From contig CAZZIU010000010.1 of NCBI GenBank assembly GCA_964654545.1, positions 1 through 64,000 of the forward strand: 64,000 nt of DNA, read 5' to 3'. A program made the position numbers and the translations under genes. The notes under the pieces are model-generated. The model was not told the origin of the DNA. It saw only the letters and a program-made list of their open reading frames with translations, and searched no databases. This document shows, piece after piece, positions 26,807 to 35,292 of this stretch (the first letter of the stretch is position 1; each line of letters starts with the position of its first letter). The stretch is from JABMOV01 sp964654545 (lineage in GTDB: Bacteria; Fidelibacterota; Marinisomatia; Marinisomatales; JABMOV01).

Positions 26807-28789
26807 ATGGCAAAGAATAAAATAAAAATATCAGATATATATCGATTTAAACTGGTAAACGATCCCCAATCCTCTCCCGATGGAAAAAAGATATGTTTTA
26901 CTGTGGAAACCATGCACAAAAAGGATAAGAAATATTATACAAATCTTCATATATGTGATAGTACCGGACGCAATCATCGCGTACTTACTTATGGGAAATG
27001 CAGCGATCGAACACCCCGGTGGTCGCCGGACGGAAGTAAAATCGCGTTTATACGTAAAGAGAACTTCTGTGATCAAATTTGGTTAATGCCGATGGACGGG
27101 GGTGAGTCCATACCGCTCACGCATCTGAAAAGGGGATCCGTTGGTGATATTGTTTGGTCTCCCGATGGTAAAAAAATCGCCTTCTTATACCATCCGCTGG
27201 GAAAAGAAAACAAAGTAAAAGATGACGGATCGATAGAAACACCAGCGTATCGACATATAAAAAGGCTCTGGTTTCGGTTGGATGATTATGGCTTTTTTGA
27301 CAGTGAATACACACATCTATGGGTTGCCAATGCCAAAACGGGAAGAACCAAGCAGCTTGTTACAGGTAACTATAACGACAGTTTTCCAGCCTGGACGCCG
27401 GATAGCAAAGAAATCATATTTATTTCAAATCGATTTGAAGATTGGGAGCACCGTATTGAGGAAAATTGTCTTTACCGCGTGTCAGTAGCCGGAGGTGATG
27501 CAATGGAAATTCCATCCCCGGAAGGACCGAAGGAAGGATTATCTGTATCGCCGGATGGTCAGTGGTTGGCCTATTTAGGGCATCAAAAGCCCTATCACAG
27601 TTGGGGTGCAATTAATTTTGACTTAAATATAATTGGAATAAAAGGAAATGGACATAAATCCCTCGGTTCAGAGCTTGATCGAACAGCATACCCATTAACG
27701 CTGGGTGATATAACACCATCTTTTCTATTAACGTCACCAGTTTGGTCCACGGATGGAAAGTACATCTATTATATTGTTGCTAGTGAAGGACGCCAAATGC
27801 TGATGGAGGCAGATATAAAAACTGATTTGGTAACAACTATTACCAAAAGTGACGATGTTGTTGTTTCGGTTTCCTTTGATTCCGGGCGAAATGGTTTTGT
27901 ATATCAAAATGCGAAAATCGACGCCCCCGATGAATTGGTTTTCCAGAACATTAAAACCGGCAAGCGAAAGCAAATTTCGAATCTGAACAAACGTTATATT
28001 AAAAGTCGTGATTTTAACCCACCTGAAGAAATATGGTTTAATAATAAAGAGCAAAAATTGCAGGGATGGCTGGCTAAACCGCCGGAATTTGACCCCACTA
28101 TAAAATACCCTCTGATACTGAATATACACGGTGGACCGCGCTGCCAATATGGTCGAACCTTTTTTCATGAAATGCTGGCGTTGGCAGCGAGCGGCTATGT
28201 GGTTTTATATACAAATCCAAGGGGAAGCCAGGGCTACGGAAAAGAATTTGCCGATGCAATCACAGCCTGCTGGGCAGAACCGGCAATGAGCGATTTAATG
28301 GCCGCAGTTGACCATTGTTTATCGTTCGGTTACGTTGATCCCAAAAGATTGGGTGTAACGGGGGGCTCTTATGGCGGATACATGACTAACTGGATTGTAA
28401 CACACAGCAACCGCTTTGCCGCCGCCGTTACGCAACGAAGCGTCTCAGATTTGTCTTCAATGTTTGGGAATTCTGATATTGGGTGGGACATGCATTATGA
28501 GTTTGGTGGCACACCATGGACCAAGCGGGAAACGTATCAAAAATGGTCTCCCATCACCTACATTGATAAATGCCACACACCTTTGTTGGTCATTCACAGC
28601 GAACAGGATCTCCGGTGCAACATTGAACAGGGTGACCAAATGTATTTATCGTTAAAGTATCTAAAACGGGACACTGAATATGTTCGCTTTCCTGAGGAAC
28701 CCCATGGTCTTTCAAGGCATGGACGTCCGGACAGAAGGGAAGAGCGGCTACGATTTATTATTGGATGGTTTGACAAGTATTTAAAGTAA
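26807..28789 (+). CDS. S9-family prolyl oligopeptidase (dipeptidyl aminopeptidase/acylaminoacyl-peptidase type)
   Basis: The 660-residue protein has an N-terminal beta-propeller with TolB/WD-like repeats (DPQSSPDGKKICF, RWSPDGSKIAFI, VWSPDGKKIAFL, WTPDSKEIIFI). A C-terminal alpha/beta hydrolase domain runs from about residue 415. The catalytic triad is S521 (GGSYGGY), D601 (HSEQDLRC) and H633 (EPHGLSR). No signal peptide is visible, so it is probably cytoplasmic and trims short peptides. It starts 13 bases after the lipase and may share its transcript. Confidence 0.92.
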   Translation: MAKNKIKISDIYRFKLVNDPQSSPDGKKICFTVETMHKKDKKYYTNLHICDSTGRNHRVLTYGKCSDRTPRWSPDGSKIAFIRKENFCDQIWLMPMDGGESIPLTHLKRGSVGDIVWSPDGKKIAFLYHPLGKENKVKDDGSIETPAYRHIKRLWFRLDDYGFFDSEYTHLWVANAKTGRTKQLVTGNYNDSFPAWTPDSKEIIFISNRFEDWEHRIEENCLYRVSVAGGDAMEIPSPEGPKEGLSVSPDGQWLAYLGHQKPYHSWGAINFDLNIIGIKGNGHKSLGSELDRTAYPLTLGDITPSFLLTSPVWSTDGKYIYYIVASEGRQMLMEADIKTDLVTTITKSDDVVVSVSFDSGRNGFVYQNAKIDAPDELVFQNIKTGKRKQISNLNKRYIKSRDFNPPEEIWFNNKEQKLQGWLAKPPEFDPTIKYPLILNIHGGPRCQYGRTFFHEMLALAASGYVVLYTNPRGSQGYGKEFADAITACWAEPAMSDLMAAVDHCLSFGYVDPKRLGVTGGSYGGYMTNWIVTHSNRFAAAVTQRSVSDLSSMFGNSDIGWDMHYEFGGTPWTKRETYQKWSPITYIDKCHTPLLVIHSEQDLRCNIEQGDQMYLSLKYLKRDTEYVRFPEEPHGLSRHGRPDRREERLRFIIGWFDKYLK

Positions 28790-28810
28790 CGCAAGGACAA
28801 AGGAGAAATA

Positions 28811-29233
28811 ATGAGCCGGACTATTGAACAATTAATTGCCGAATTAAATAAGGATTTGGAATGGGAATATGCGGCGGGGATCCAGTACATAAACCATGCC
28901 GCAGTCATGACAGGTCCGGAGTACGATAGTATTATTAAAGAGCTGGTTATACATTCTCAGGAAGAAATGGCCCACGCGGTGAGCATCGCGGAACAAATAG
29001 CCTTTTTGGGTGGAGATCCAACGGTGTCTGTTGAAAAAATTGAAACTGCTACAGACTCCATCACCATGCTGGAGCAGGATTTGAGGGGGGAACAGCACGC
29101 CATAGACAGCTATAAAGAACGTATTTGGCAAGCTGAGCAACTCAGAGAATATGGACTGAGACGAATCTTAGAAGATATTTTAATGCAAGAGGAAGAGCAC
29201 AAAAGAGATATCATGACTGTACTGGGTCAATAA
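28811..29233 (+). CDS. Ferritin-like diiron protein
   Basis: The 140-residue, all-helical protein carries the four-helix diiron pattern. Glu and His ligands are in EWEYAAGIQYINH, the EEMAHA motif of helix 2, EQHAIDSYKERI of helix 3 and EEEHKRDI of helix 4. This resembles bacterioferritin/DUF2202-like small ferritins for iron storage or peroxide protection. No haem ligand can be assigned. A GGAGA ribosome site precedes the ATG. The MarR gene follows 63 bases later. Confidence 0.8.
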   Translation: MSRTIEQLIAELNKDLEWEYAAGIQYINHAAVMTGPEYDSIIKELVIHSQEEMAHAVSIAEQIAFLGGDPTVSVEKIETATDSITMLEQDLRGEQHAIDSYKERIWQAEQLREYGLRRILEDILMQEEEHKRDIMTVLGQ

Positions 29234-29281
29234 GCCCAAAACAAGGAATCGCGCCGCTCTCTTTTATGTTTAATAATATAT

Positions 29282-29294
29282 TTGTAATATACAA
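29282..29294. promoter_or_regulatory. Short palindrome abutting the marR-family start
   Basis: TTGTA-ATA-TACAA lies 2 bases upstream of the MarR-family ATG, where a bound regulator would block translation or transcription. Autoregulation through nearby palindromes is usual for MarR proteins. The arms are only 5 bp in AT-rich DNA, so this is weak. Confidence 0.3.
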
Positions 29295-29296
29295 CT

Positions 29297-29722
29297 ATGG
29301 AATTGGGAGAACTTCTTAAAGCCTATCTACAGGATTTACAGGCGATTTTCAGAAGGCAAATTGCCTTTAATGGGATCACGCTGCCTCAGCTACTTATTCT
29401 TTCTTCAGTCCCGGATGCAGGTATCGATATGTCAGGGCTGGCCCTGCTTTCAGGGGTTGACAACAGTACCATGACCCGACTTGTTACGATCATGATAAAG
29501 AGAGGTTGGATTTATAAAGAGCAGAATGCTGAAGACAGGAGATCGTATATCGTCAAGCTCACTGAAAAGGGTGAAGCTCTTCAGGAAAAAATTGAAATTC
29601 GAATTGACCGCTTTGGCGAATCAATTGCCAACCAACTACCGTTGGATATGGTTGAAGAGACAAAAGAAACACTTTCAGCATTCCATTGGAGTCTGTCCAA
29701 ACACATACTAAAGAAGCAATAA
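29297..29722 (+). CDS. MarR-family transcriptional regulator
   Basis: The 141-residue protein shows the MarR winged helix. A dimerisation helix comes first, then ITLPQLLILSSV, the recognition region MSGLALLSGVDNSTMTRLVTIMIKRGWI, and the wing EDRRSYIVKLTEKG. Such regulators usually respond to phenolics, oxidants or antibiotics. Its targets are unknown. The neighbouring ferritin-like gene and mutY hint at oxidative stress, which is inference only. mutY begins on the base after its stop. Confidence 0.9.
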   Translation: MELGELLKAYLQDLQAIFRRQIAFNGITLPQLLILSSVPDAGIDMSGLALLSGVDNSTMTRLVTIMIKRGWIYKEQNAEDRRSYIVKLTEKGEALQEKIEIRIDRFGESIANQLPLDMVEETKETLSAFHWSLSKHILKKQ

Positions 29723-30808
29723 TTGTATAATACAGGTAATAGATCGAATTTTGCTGATTCATTATTACAATGGTATAATCAAAACAAACGATCCCTTCCC
29801 TGGCGCAGAACAAATGAACCATACTTGGTTTGGATTTCGGAAATAATGCTGCAACAGACACAAGTCGATACCGTAATACCCTATTTTACCAAATGGATAG
29901 AAGCATTTCCCTCAGTAGAAATTGTTGCAAAGACCCCTTTTGACGATGTGGTAAAATACTGGGAAGGCTTGGGATACTACACACGCTGCAGAAATATTCA
30001 TAAAACGGCACGTACAATCACAGAAAAATACGGCAGGCGTTTTCCGGAAAACTATGAAATTCTGATGAGCCTTCCGGGAATAGGCTCATATACTGCCAGC
30101 ATGATACTAAGTATTTCCTTTGGCAAGCAAAAGCTAGCAATTGACAGCAATATAATGCGAATTGGGTATCGATTGGCTGGACTAAAGAAAATTTCACGCC
30201 AGAACCATAATCGTATGGCAAAGCGATTACAAGGCTATCTTTCTGATAACAATCCCGGCGATTTTAATCAGGCATTAATGGATTTGGGTAGTGCGCTTTG
30301 TACATCAAAAGAGGCAACGTGCGATTTGTGCCCAATCGGTGATTATTGTATAGCGGGAGTAAAAAAGAATCCATTATTGTACCCCGAAGTAAAAAAGAGG
30401 AAAAAACCACCGCATTATGATGTAGCTGCAGGAATTATTTGGGTGGGGGATACATTTTATATTCAAAAAAGGTCTCATAACGGCCACTTGGGGGGGCTTT
30501 GGGAATTTCCAGGCGGAAAAATCAGAAAAAACGAAACAGAAGAAGAGGCAGTAGTGCGGGAAATAGCCGAAGAATGTAATTTTTCAGTCGTTCCTGAAAA
30601 AAGAATTGGAACGATTAAACACGCATACAGTCATTTTTCTATTTCATTCACGGTTTACCACTGCACAGGAGTTTCTGAATTAATAAAACAGCAAAATGGG
30701 ACTGGCCGATGGATCACAAAAGACGAAATTGACGACTATACATTTCCCAAAGCAAACCATAAACTATTTGGAATGCTGGATAAACAAGATTGGAGTCGTG
30801 ATGTTTAG
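29723..30808 (+). CDS. mutY: A/G-specific adenine DNA glycosylase with intact-looking Nudix box
   Basis: MutY removes adenine paired with 8-oxoguanine. The 361-residue protein has the catalytic Glu in SEIMLQQTQ, the HhH motif LPGIGSYTAS and the catalytic Asp in AIDSNIMR. The [4Fe-4S] ligands are C193, C200, C203 and C209, in the expected C-x6-C-x2-C-x5-C pattern. The C-terminal Nudix-like domain recognises 8-oxoG. Here G265-x5-E271-x7-R279-E280-x2-E283-E284 satisfies the hydrolase Nudix box except for the final Gly. The start is TTG directly after the marR stop. plsC overlaps its end by 8 bases. Confidence 0.93.
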   Translation: MYNTGNRSNFADSLLQWYNQNKRSLPWRRTNEPYLVWISEIMLQQTQVDTVIPYFTKWIEAFPSVEIVAKTPFDDVVKYWEGLGYYTRCRNIHKTARTITEKYGRRFPENYEILMSLPGIGSYTASMILSISFGKQKLAIDSNIMRIGYRLAGLKKISRQNHNRMAKRLQGYLSDNNPGDFNQALMDLGSALCTSKEATCDLCPIGDYCIAGVKKNPLLYPEVKKRKKPPHYDVAAGIIWVGDTFYIQKRSHNGHLGGLWEFPGGKIRKNETEEEAVVREIAEECNFSVVPEKRIGTIKHAYSHFSISFTVYHCTGVSELIKQQNGTGRWITKDEIDDYTFPKANHKLFGMLDKQDWSRDV

Positions 30809-31511
30809 GACACCGGTATCCATTTTAATATATTTTTTGGGAATTCTGGTATTTGTGCTATCGGCGTCGGTGTATTTATTTCTGGCACTGTTTATTAACC
30901 CAAAATCATTGCATCCAGTAGCGAGAATAATTTGCCGAACGTTTTTACTGGCATGCGGTCAATGGGTTACCTATTCAGGTGAAAGGCCACCATCGGCAGG
31001 GGGACCATATCTGTATATGTTTAATCATCAATCCATGTTTGATGGGTTTCTTTTAGTAGGCTCATTTAATCATTATGTCACAGGCGTCGGAGCACAGAAA
31101 CAATTTTCATGGTTTATCTGGGGTTGGATCGTAAAGCGATATGGGGTGATACCCATTAAAAGATCTCGACTGAATGAAGCAATTCATAGCCTGGACGCTA
31201 TGGAGAAAATTATGAAGGAGGGGACATCATGCCTGATTTCACCGGAAGGTACCCGAACTTTGACCGGTGAAATAGGACCGTTTAAAAAAGGGCCCTTTCA
31301 TGTGGCAATGAACACCAAAGCCACCATTGTACCAATCGGCATTGATGGTGCATTTCGGGCGAAATCAAAAAACAACTGGCGATTTTCACCGGGGAAAATT
31401 TCTGTAACATATGGCAAATTCATCACCTGGGAAGATTATAAGGATCATTCTCTTGAAGAATTACGGAAGACAGTAAAAGAAAAGATTAGTAAATTAGCTG
31501 ATAATGGATGA
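30801..31511 (+). CDS. 1-acyl-sn-glycerol-3-phosphate acyltransferase family protein (PlsC-like)
   Basis: The protein acylates lysophosphatidate or a related acceptor at the inner membrane. With the start at 30801 it has 236 residues. A hydrophobic segment (about 6-32) is followed by the HX4D motif H76...D81 (NHQSMFDG), a GVIPIKRSR block and the EGTR motif (SPEGTRT). The frame is open further upstream to a possible start at 30696. The ATG at 30801 is preferred because GGAG lies just before it, the signal-anchor follows at once, and it gives a normal 8-base overlap with mutY. Confidence 0.88.
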   Translation: MFRTPVSILIYFLGILVFVLSASVYLFLALFINPKSLHPVARIICRTFLLACGQWVTYSGERPPSAGGPYLYMFNHQSMFDGFLLVGSFNHYVTGVGAQKQFSWFIWGWIVKRYGVIPIKRSRLNEAIHSLDAMEKIMKEGTSCLISPEGTRTLTGEIGPFKKGPFHVAMNTKATIVPIGIDGAFRAKSKNNWRFSPGKISVTYGKFITWEDYKDHSLEELRKTVKEKISKLADNG

Positions 31512-31569
31512 TGGCAATTTTAAACTTCAATCTTCAAGCAGTAATTAAGTCAGAGGACATTTTGTAAAA

Positions 31570-33087
31570 ATGCGTCTATCTGATATGGTTTGTGTTGTAA
31601 CGGGTGCCGGAGGCGGCGTTGGAGGGGCACTGGTTAATGCTCTTCAGAGTTCAAATGCAACGACTGTCGCGGTACATCGAGGCCGGTTCTCATCCATTAT
31701 GGAGACTCGACCAAAGTTATTCACCGTAAAATGTGATCTTACTGATGATGTTTCGGTACAAACGCTGGTTCAAAATATCACCGAATCAATTGGTCCGATT
31801 CATGTTTGGATCAATACTGCTGGTGGTTTTCATATGGGCGAAACGGTCGAGGAAGCACCATTAGATAGCTGGCGCAAAATGCTATCAATTAATTTTATAA
31901 CAACCCTCAATTGCAGCCGTGCAGTACTGCCGGTGATGAAAAAAAACAAATACGGCAGAATCATCAATTTTGGAAGCTTTCCCGGCGAAGAAGGAATGTC
32001 ACAAGGAGCGCCTTATGCTGTTTCGAAGGCTGCCGTTCACACCCTGACAAAAACCATTTGGCAAGAAGGAAAAACCTTTGGTGTTAGCGCACATGCATTG
32101 TTGCCAACGACAATCGATACACCTGGGAATCGTGAAGCAATGCCCAACGAGGATTGGAGTAATTGGGTTACCACAAAAGATATTGCTGATAAAATTATTG
32201 AGATAATCACATCACCGGGCATTGATCGGGATCCTGGCCAAATCATCATTCCCCTGAGAGGGTCCACACAGCAAAGCGCATCAGCAAAACCAGCGGCGTT
32301 ACTGGATATCTTTGGCTCATCAGCAAAAAGTGAGACACCGGAACCATCTGCAGAAACGGTCCGGGAAAAAAGTTCTCAGATTCCTGTCGTACCGGCAGAC
32401 GAGGTTAAAAAACAATCCATTGACCTCGATACTTCGGATTGGCAACCCGTTAATTCAAAAGGCGATTCTGATACATTTGAGCAAGACACCCCGGGAGCAA
32501 AAGAGGTAACCACCGCGAATCTCATCGATAAGGTACCAAGTGAAACACCTGATCTTGCAGAGGATGATACCAAACTGGAAGTAGACCTTGAAGAATGGGA
32601 GCCAAAAGAAAGCTCAGAGGAAACTTCCCAAGCGCATGAAGACGTAGCTCAAGAGGAGGGCAGTACGGGAAAAAGCCTACAGGATATATTCAGAAAAACC
32701 GATGTGGCGGTTGATGCTGAAGGCAGTAAAATAAATCCGGATATGGCTTCGTTCGAAATGGTCGAACACCTCAAAATTCGTCAGCAATATGATAAAGCAC
32801 TTGCCATGTTAGCGATTATGGAAGAGAATGGCGCTGATATTGATCGTATCAAGGATGAGCGGGACGAGATACAGGAATTGATTTATCCTTCCAAGGACGA
32901 AGACACGTCGGGAGAAAATGAAACGGAAGAAGAAAACGATCAAGATACAGCTAAGAAGGAAGAGTCCACAGGGGAATCTGAGGAGGAAGAGGATTTGGAT
33001 CTAGCCGGTTATCTGGACCGTATAGCCGAAGAAAATAAAAAAGAAAAAAAAGAAGCCGACTCACCAGTAGATAAAAAAAAAGACTAA
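31570..33087 (+). CDS. Short-chain dehydrogenase with long acidic C-terminal extension (possible first half of a frameshifted fusion)
   Basis: Residues 1-235 form an SDR domain: cofactor loop TGAGGGVGGAL, the NTAGG motif, and catalytic S136, Y149 and K153 with canonical spacing. The substrate is unknown. From about 240 to 505 the protein is a low-complexity acidic region. It contains two L(L/Q)DIF motifs (244-248 and 370-374), two DxxxW(Q/E)P-like motifs around W291 and W343, and a predicted helical segment near 395-440. It ends in Lys-Lys-Lys-Asp-stop on a run of nine A. The -1 frame then encodes a membrane helix and a SPOR domain, so the true product may be a fusion of about 826 residues. 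Confidence 0.75.
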   Translation: MRLSDMVCVVTGAGGGVGGALVNALQSSNATTVAVHRGRFSSIMETRPKLFTVKCDLTDDVSVQTLVQNITESIGPIHVWINTAGGFHMGETVEEAPLDSWRKMLSINFITTLNCSRAVLPVMKKNKYGRIINFGSFPGEEGMSQGAPYAVSKAAVHTLTKTIWQEGKTFGVSAHALLPTTIDTPGNREAMPNEDWSNWVTTKDIADKIIEIITSPGIDRDPGQIIIPLRGSTQQSASAKPAALLDIFGSSAKSETPEPSAETVREKSSQIPVVPADEVKKQSIDLDTSDWQPVNSKGDSDTFEQDTPGAKEVTTANLIDKVPSETPDLAEDDTKLEVDLEEWEPKESSEETSQAHEDVAQEEGSTGKSLQDIFRKTDVAVDAEGSKINPDMASFEMVEHLKIRQQYDKALAMLAIMEENGADIDRIKDERDEIQELIYPSKDEDTSGENETEEENDQDTAKKEESTGESEEEEDLDLAGYLDRIAEENKKEKKEADSPVDKKKD

Positions 33088-33239
33088 TCCCGTTTAGTAT
33101 TCTTGCCGTTGCTTTAGCATCCATCCTAATCATTGTAATCTGGATTGTTTTTAGCAGAGAACCACCAACCGAAATTATTATTGACGATATTCCAACGTTT
33201 ACAGTTTTAGATACTCTCCAAAGACCAGACACAATCCTT
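33073..33239 (+). other. A9 homopolymer and start-less transmembrane segment joining two ORFs
   Basis: Positions 33073-33081 are nine consecutive A. The upstream frame stops at 33087. The frame one base back is open from 33075 and reads Lys-Lys-Arg, then a hydrophobic helix (IPFSILAVALASILIIVIW) and on into the SPOR-domain ORF. There is no ATG, GTG or TTG in that frame before 33240. A -1 slip on the A run would give cytoplasmic dehydrogenase, positively charged flank, membrane helix and periplasmic SPOR domain in one chain. A homopolymer sequencing error would look the same. Confidence 0.6.
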
Positions 33240-34049
33240 ATGGATACAACACCACATTTCTCAATAATTCAAGATAGTATTCCCATAATCGATTCATCGC
33301 TAACCATGTTTGTAGAGGACACATTTTCAATGGGTGCCATTGCAATCGACACAGCTCCGGATACGCTTGTGGTTATGGCTGTGGAACCTCAACCAGAGGA
33401 AGAAACAAGTATTGATTCTATCCCACAACCGGAAGATGTAATAGTTGAAACAACCACTACCGCGATTCATAATGTCCCGATAGTAAGATTAGAACAGGAA
33501 CCCCCAGTAACAGAAACCAGACTGGATACAATTGTAAGTGATTCAGGAGATTTAATTGAGCCTCCAGTTGCTGAAGTCATGATCGACACGATCCCAGTAC
33601 AATGGGTGAAGGATACCACAAAAATATATTCACCCCAGGATACTGTAGTAGTGGCAATCACGGACCCGGATACATTAATGGTACTACGCCAATACAACCT
33701 GGCAGCACAATATTGGAAATTGGAAAAACTTCAAAACATGGATCATTTTACCATAGTGCTTATGTATGCCTGTTCAGGAGCAACCGTTGACAGTGCAAAA
33801 AACATTTTATCAAACCCGAATGACATGTTTATCCTGCCAAAAGATGTGGATAATCGCAGCTGTTATATTGTTTGCTGGGGAGATTTCGAAACCAGAAAAC
33901 AGGCCGAAGAACGATTTACAATGGTACCCAACTGGTTCGCTCAAAACGGTCTGGTCCCGATGGTGCGACCCTTATTTAAAATTGATAGATTAACGCGTCT
34001 ATCCCTAACACGCCTTATTATTGAAAACGATCATATAAAGAGAGAATAA
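33240..34049 (+). CDS. DamX-like SPOR-domain protein (second half of possible fusion)
   Basis: From its first ATG the ORF encodes 269 residues: a Pro/Glu/Asp/Thr-rich linker (about 1-145) and a C-terminal SPOR-like domain (about 165-255). The domain includes HFTIVLMYACS, CYIVCWGDFETRKQAEERF and NGLVPMVRPLFKI, close to the DamX form. SPOR domains bind denuded septal peptidoglycan. Such proteins need an N-terminal anchor, and this ORF has none unless the membrane helix encoded at 33087-33155 is included by a -1 frameshift from the upstream gene. A cell-division role is inferred from the domain. Confidence 0.7.
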   Translation: MDTTPHFSIIQDSIPIIDSSLTMFVEDTFSMGAIAIDTAPDTLVVMAVEPQPEEETSIDSIPQPEDVIVETTTTAIHNVPIVRLEQEPPVTETRLDTIVSDSGDLIEPPVAEVMIDTIPVQWVKDTTKIYSPQDTVVVAITDPDTLMVLRQYNLAAQYWKLEKLQNMDHFTIVLMYACSGATVDSAKNILSNPNDMFILPKDVDNRSCYIVCWGDFETRKQAEERFTMVPNWFAQNGLVPMVRPLFKIDRLTRLSLTRLIIENDHIKRE

Positions 34050-34056
34050 CGAAAAT

Positions 34057-34605
34057 ATGACTAGTGTTTTAGTACCGTTAGCCAATGGATTTGAAGAAAT
34101 AGAAGCAGTTACAATTATTGATATTTTACGCCGGGCAGGTGCCAATGTGGTTACTGCTTGTTTGGATGAAAATATGGTGCAAGGCTCCCACGGAATACAG
34201 ATGTTGGCAGATACGACATTACAAGAGGCCGGGGTCGAATCCTGGGATTTGGTAGTATTACCAGGCGGAGGACCGGGTACGGAAAAACTGGCAACCGACG
34301 AACGCATTTTAGAACTACTGCGAAATTGTAAAAACGACGGAACACATATTGGGGCAATTTGTGCAGCCCCATATGTCCTAGATAAGGCGGGTGTAATAGA
34401 GCATATTGGTATCACCTCACATCCTGCCTGGAAGGAAAAGATATCAACCGGAAAGCATCATGGCAACCGATTGCAGGTTGCTGGTAATATTATCACAAGT
34501 CAATCTGCAGGTACCGCAATGGAATTTGCCTTTAAACTGGTAGAAATATTGTTTGGCAAGGAGAAAGCTGCCGCCGTAAATAGTGGCGTTTTGGCAAATA
34601 TATAA
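34057..34605 (+). CDS. DJ-1/PfpI-family protein (YajL-like)
   Basis: The 182-residue protein has the DJ-1 fold markers: VPLANGFEEIEAV with E16, LPGGGPGTEKL, and the nucleophile elbow GAICAAP with C102. Family members are reported as glyoxalases or as protectors against carbonyl and oxidative damage; the exact chemistry is debated. It lies 7 bases after the SPOR gene and 11 before a HAD phosphatase, in a probable operon. Confidence 0.9.
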   Translation: MTSVLVPLANGFEEIEAVTIIDILRRAGANVVTACLDENMVQGSHGIQMLADTTLQEAGVESWDLVVLPGGGPGTEKLATDERILELLRNCKNDGTHIGAICAAPYVLDKAGVIEHIGITSHPAWKEKISTGKHHGNRLQVAGNIITSQSAGTAMEFAFKLVEILFGKEKAAAVNSGVLANI

Positions 34606-34616
34606 AGTCATAAAAA

Positions 34617-35279
34617 ATGAAAAAGCTCTATTTGTTTGACATCGACGGGACATTGCTGTCCCCGGGTCCCGTTGCCAGAAAAATCATCAATGAAGTCATC
34701 GAATCAGCAACCGGGGATAATTCCGATTTGCAGATTGAGGATGTGGCAGGATTAACCGATATTGTCATTATTAGAAATGCTTTGCAAAAACATGGTTTTG
34801 CTGGAATTCTCTCACAGAAAATTGAAGAAGTATTACAGACCTATTTGGTCCGGTTTGAAAAAGAATATGCAAAATCTGACATGGCCTTCACCTACGATGA
34901 TGCAATTCAGTATCTGGATTATGTAGAACATCAGGGACATGCCAAAGCATTGTTAACAGGAAATGTACGTAGGGGGGCTGAAATCAAACTGGGGAAATTT
35001 AATTTATTTGATAGATTTTCCTTTGGAGCATTCGGGGACGATGCCGAAGACCGACTGGGCTTACCTATGGTAGCAAGAGAGCGCGCCTGGGATATTCTTA
35101 CGGAAGCCTATCGTTATGATAACATGGTTATTGTAGGTGACACCCCACATGATGCACGTGTTGCAGACCACTATGGTATGGAATCAATTATCGTATGCCG
35201 AAAACCGGAATGGAAAGAAGAAATCCTTCAGGCGGGGGCAACGACAGTCGTTGATTCATTAGAAATCTTAATCCATTAA
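34617..35279 (+). CDS. HAD-superfamily phosphatase (phosphoglycolate phosphatase-like)
   Basis: The 220-residue protein shows HAD motif I FDIDGTLL (nucleophile D8, acid D10), motif II LLTGN, and the late GDTPHDARVADHYG motif. A helical cap lies between about 15 and 90. The closest type is Gph-like or beta-phosphoglucomutase-like hydrolases. The substrate is not predictable. Confidence 0.85.
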   Translation: MKKLYLFDIDGTLLSPGPVARKIINEVIESATGDNSDLQIEDVAGLTDIVIIRNALQKHGFAGILSQKIEEVLQTYLVRFEKEYAKSDMAFTYDDAIQYLDYVEHQGHAKALLTGNVRRGAEIKLGKFNLFDRFSFGAFGDDAEDRLGLPMVARERAWDILTEAYRYDNMVIVGDTPHDARVADHYGMESIIVCRKPEWKEEILQAGATTVVDSLEILIH

Positions 35280-35292
35280 TAAAGAGGAAAAC

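Noticed and set aside
29264..29291. Direct TAATATA repeats before the MarR gene
   Set aside because: They are likely chance in AT-rich DNA and have no symmetry expected of a MarR operator.
30696..30800. Upstream extension of the plsC-like frame into mutY
   Set aside because: The extra 35 residues are hydrophilic, lie inside the mutY Nudix domain and have no family similarity; the ATG at 30801 has a ribosome site.
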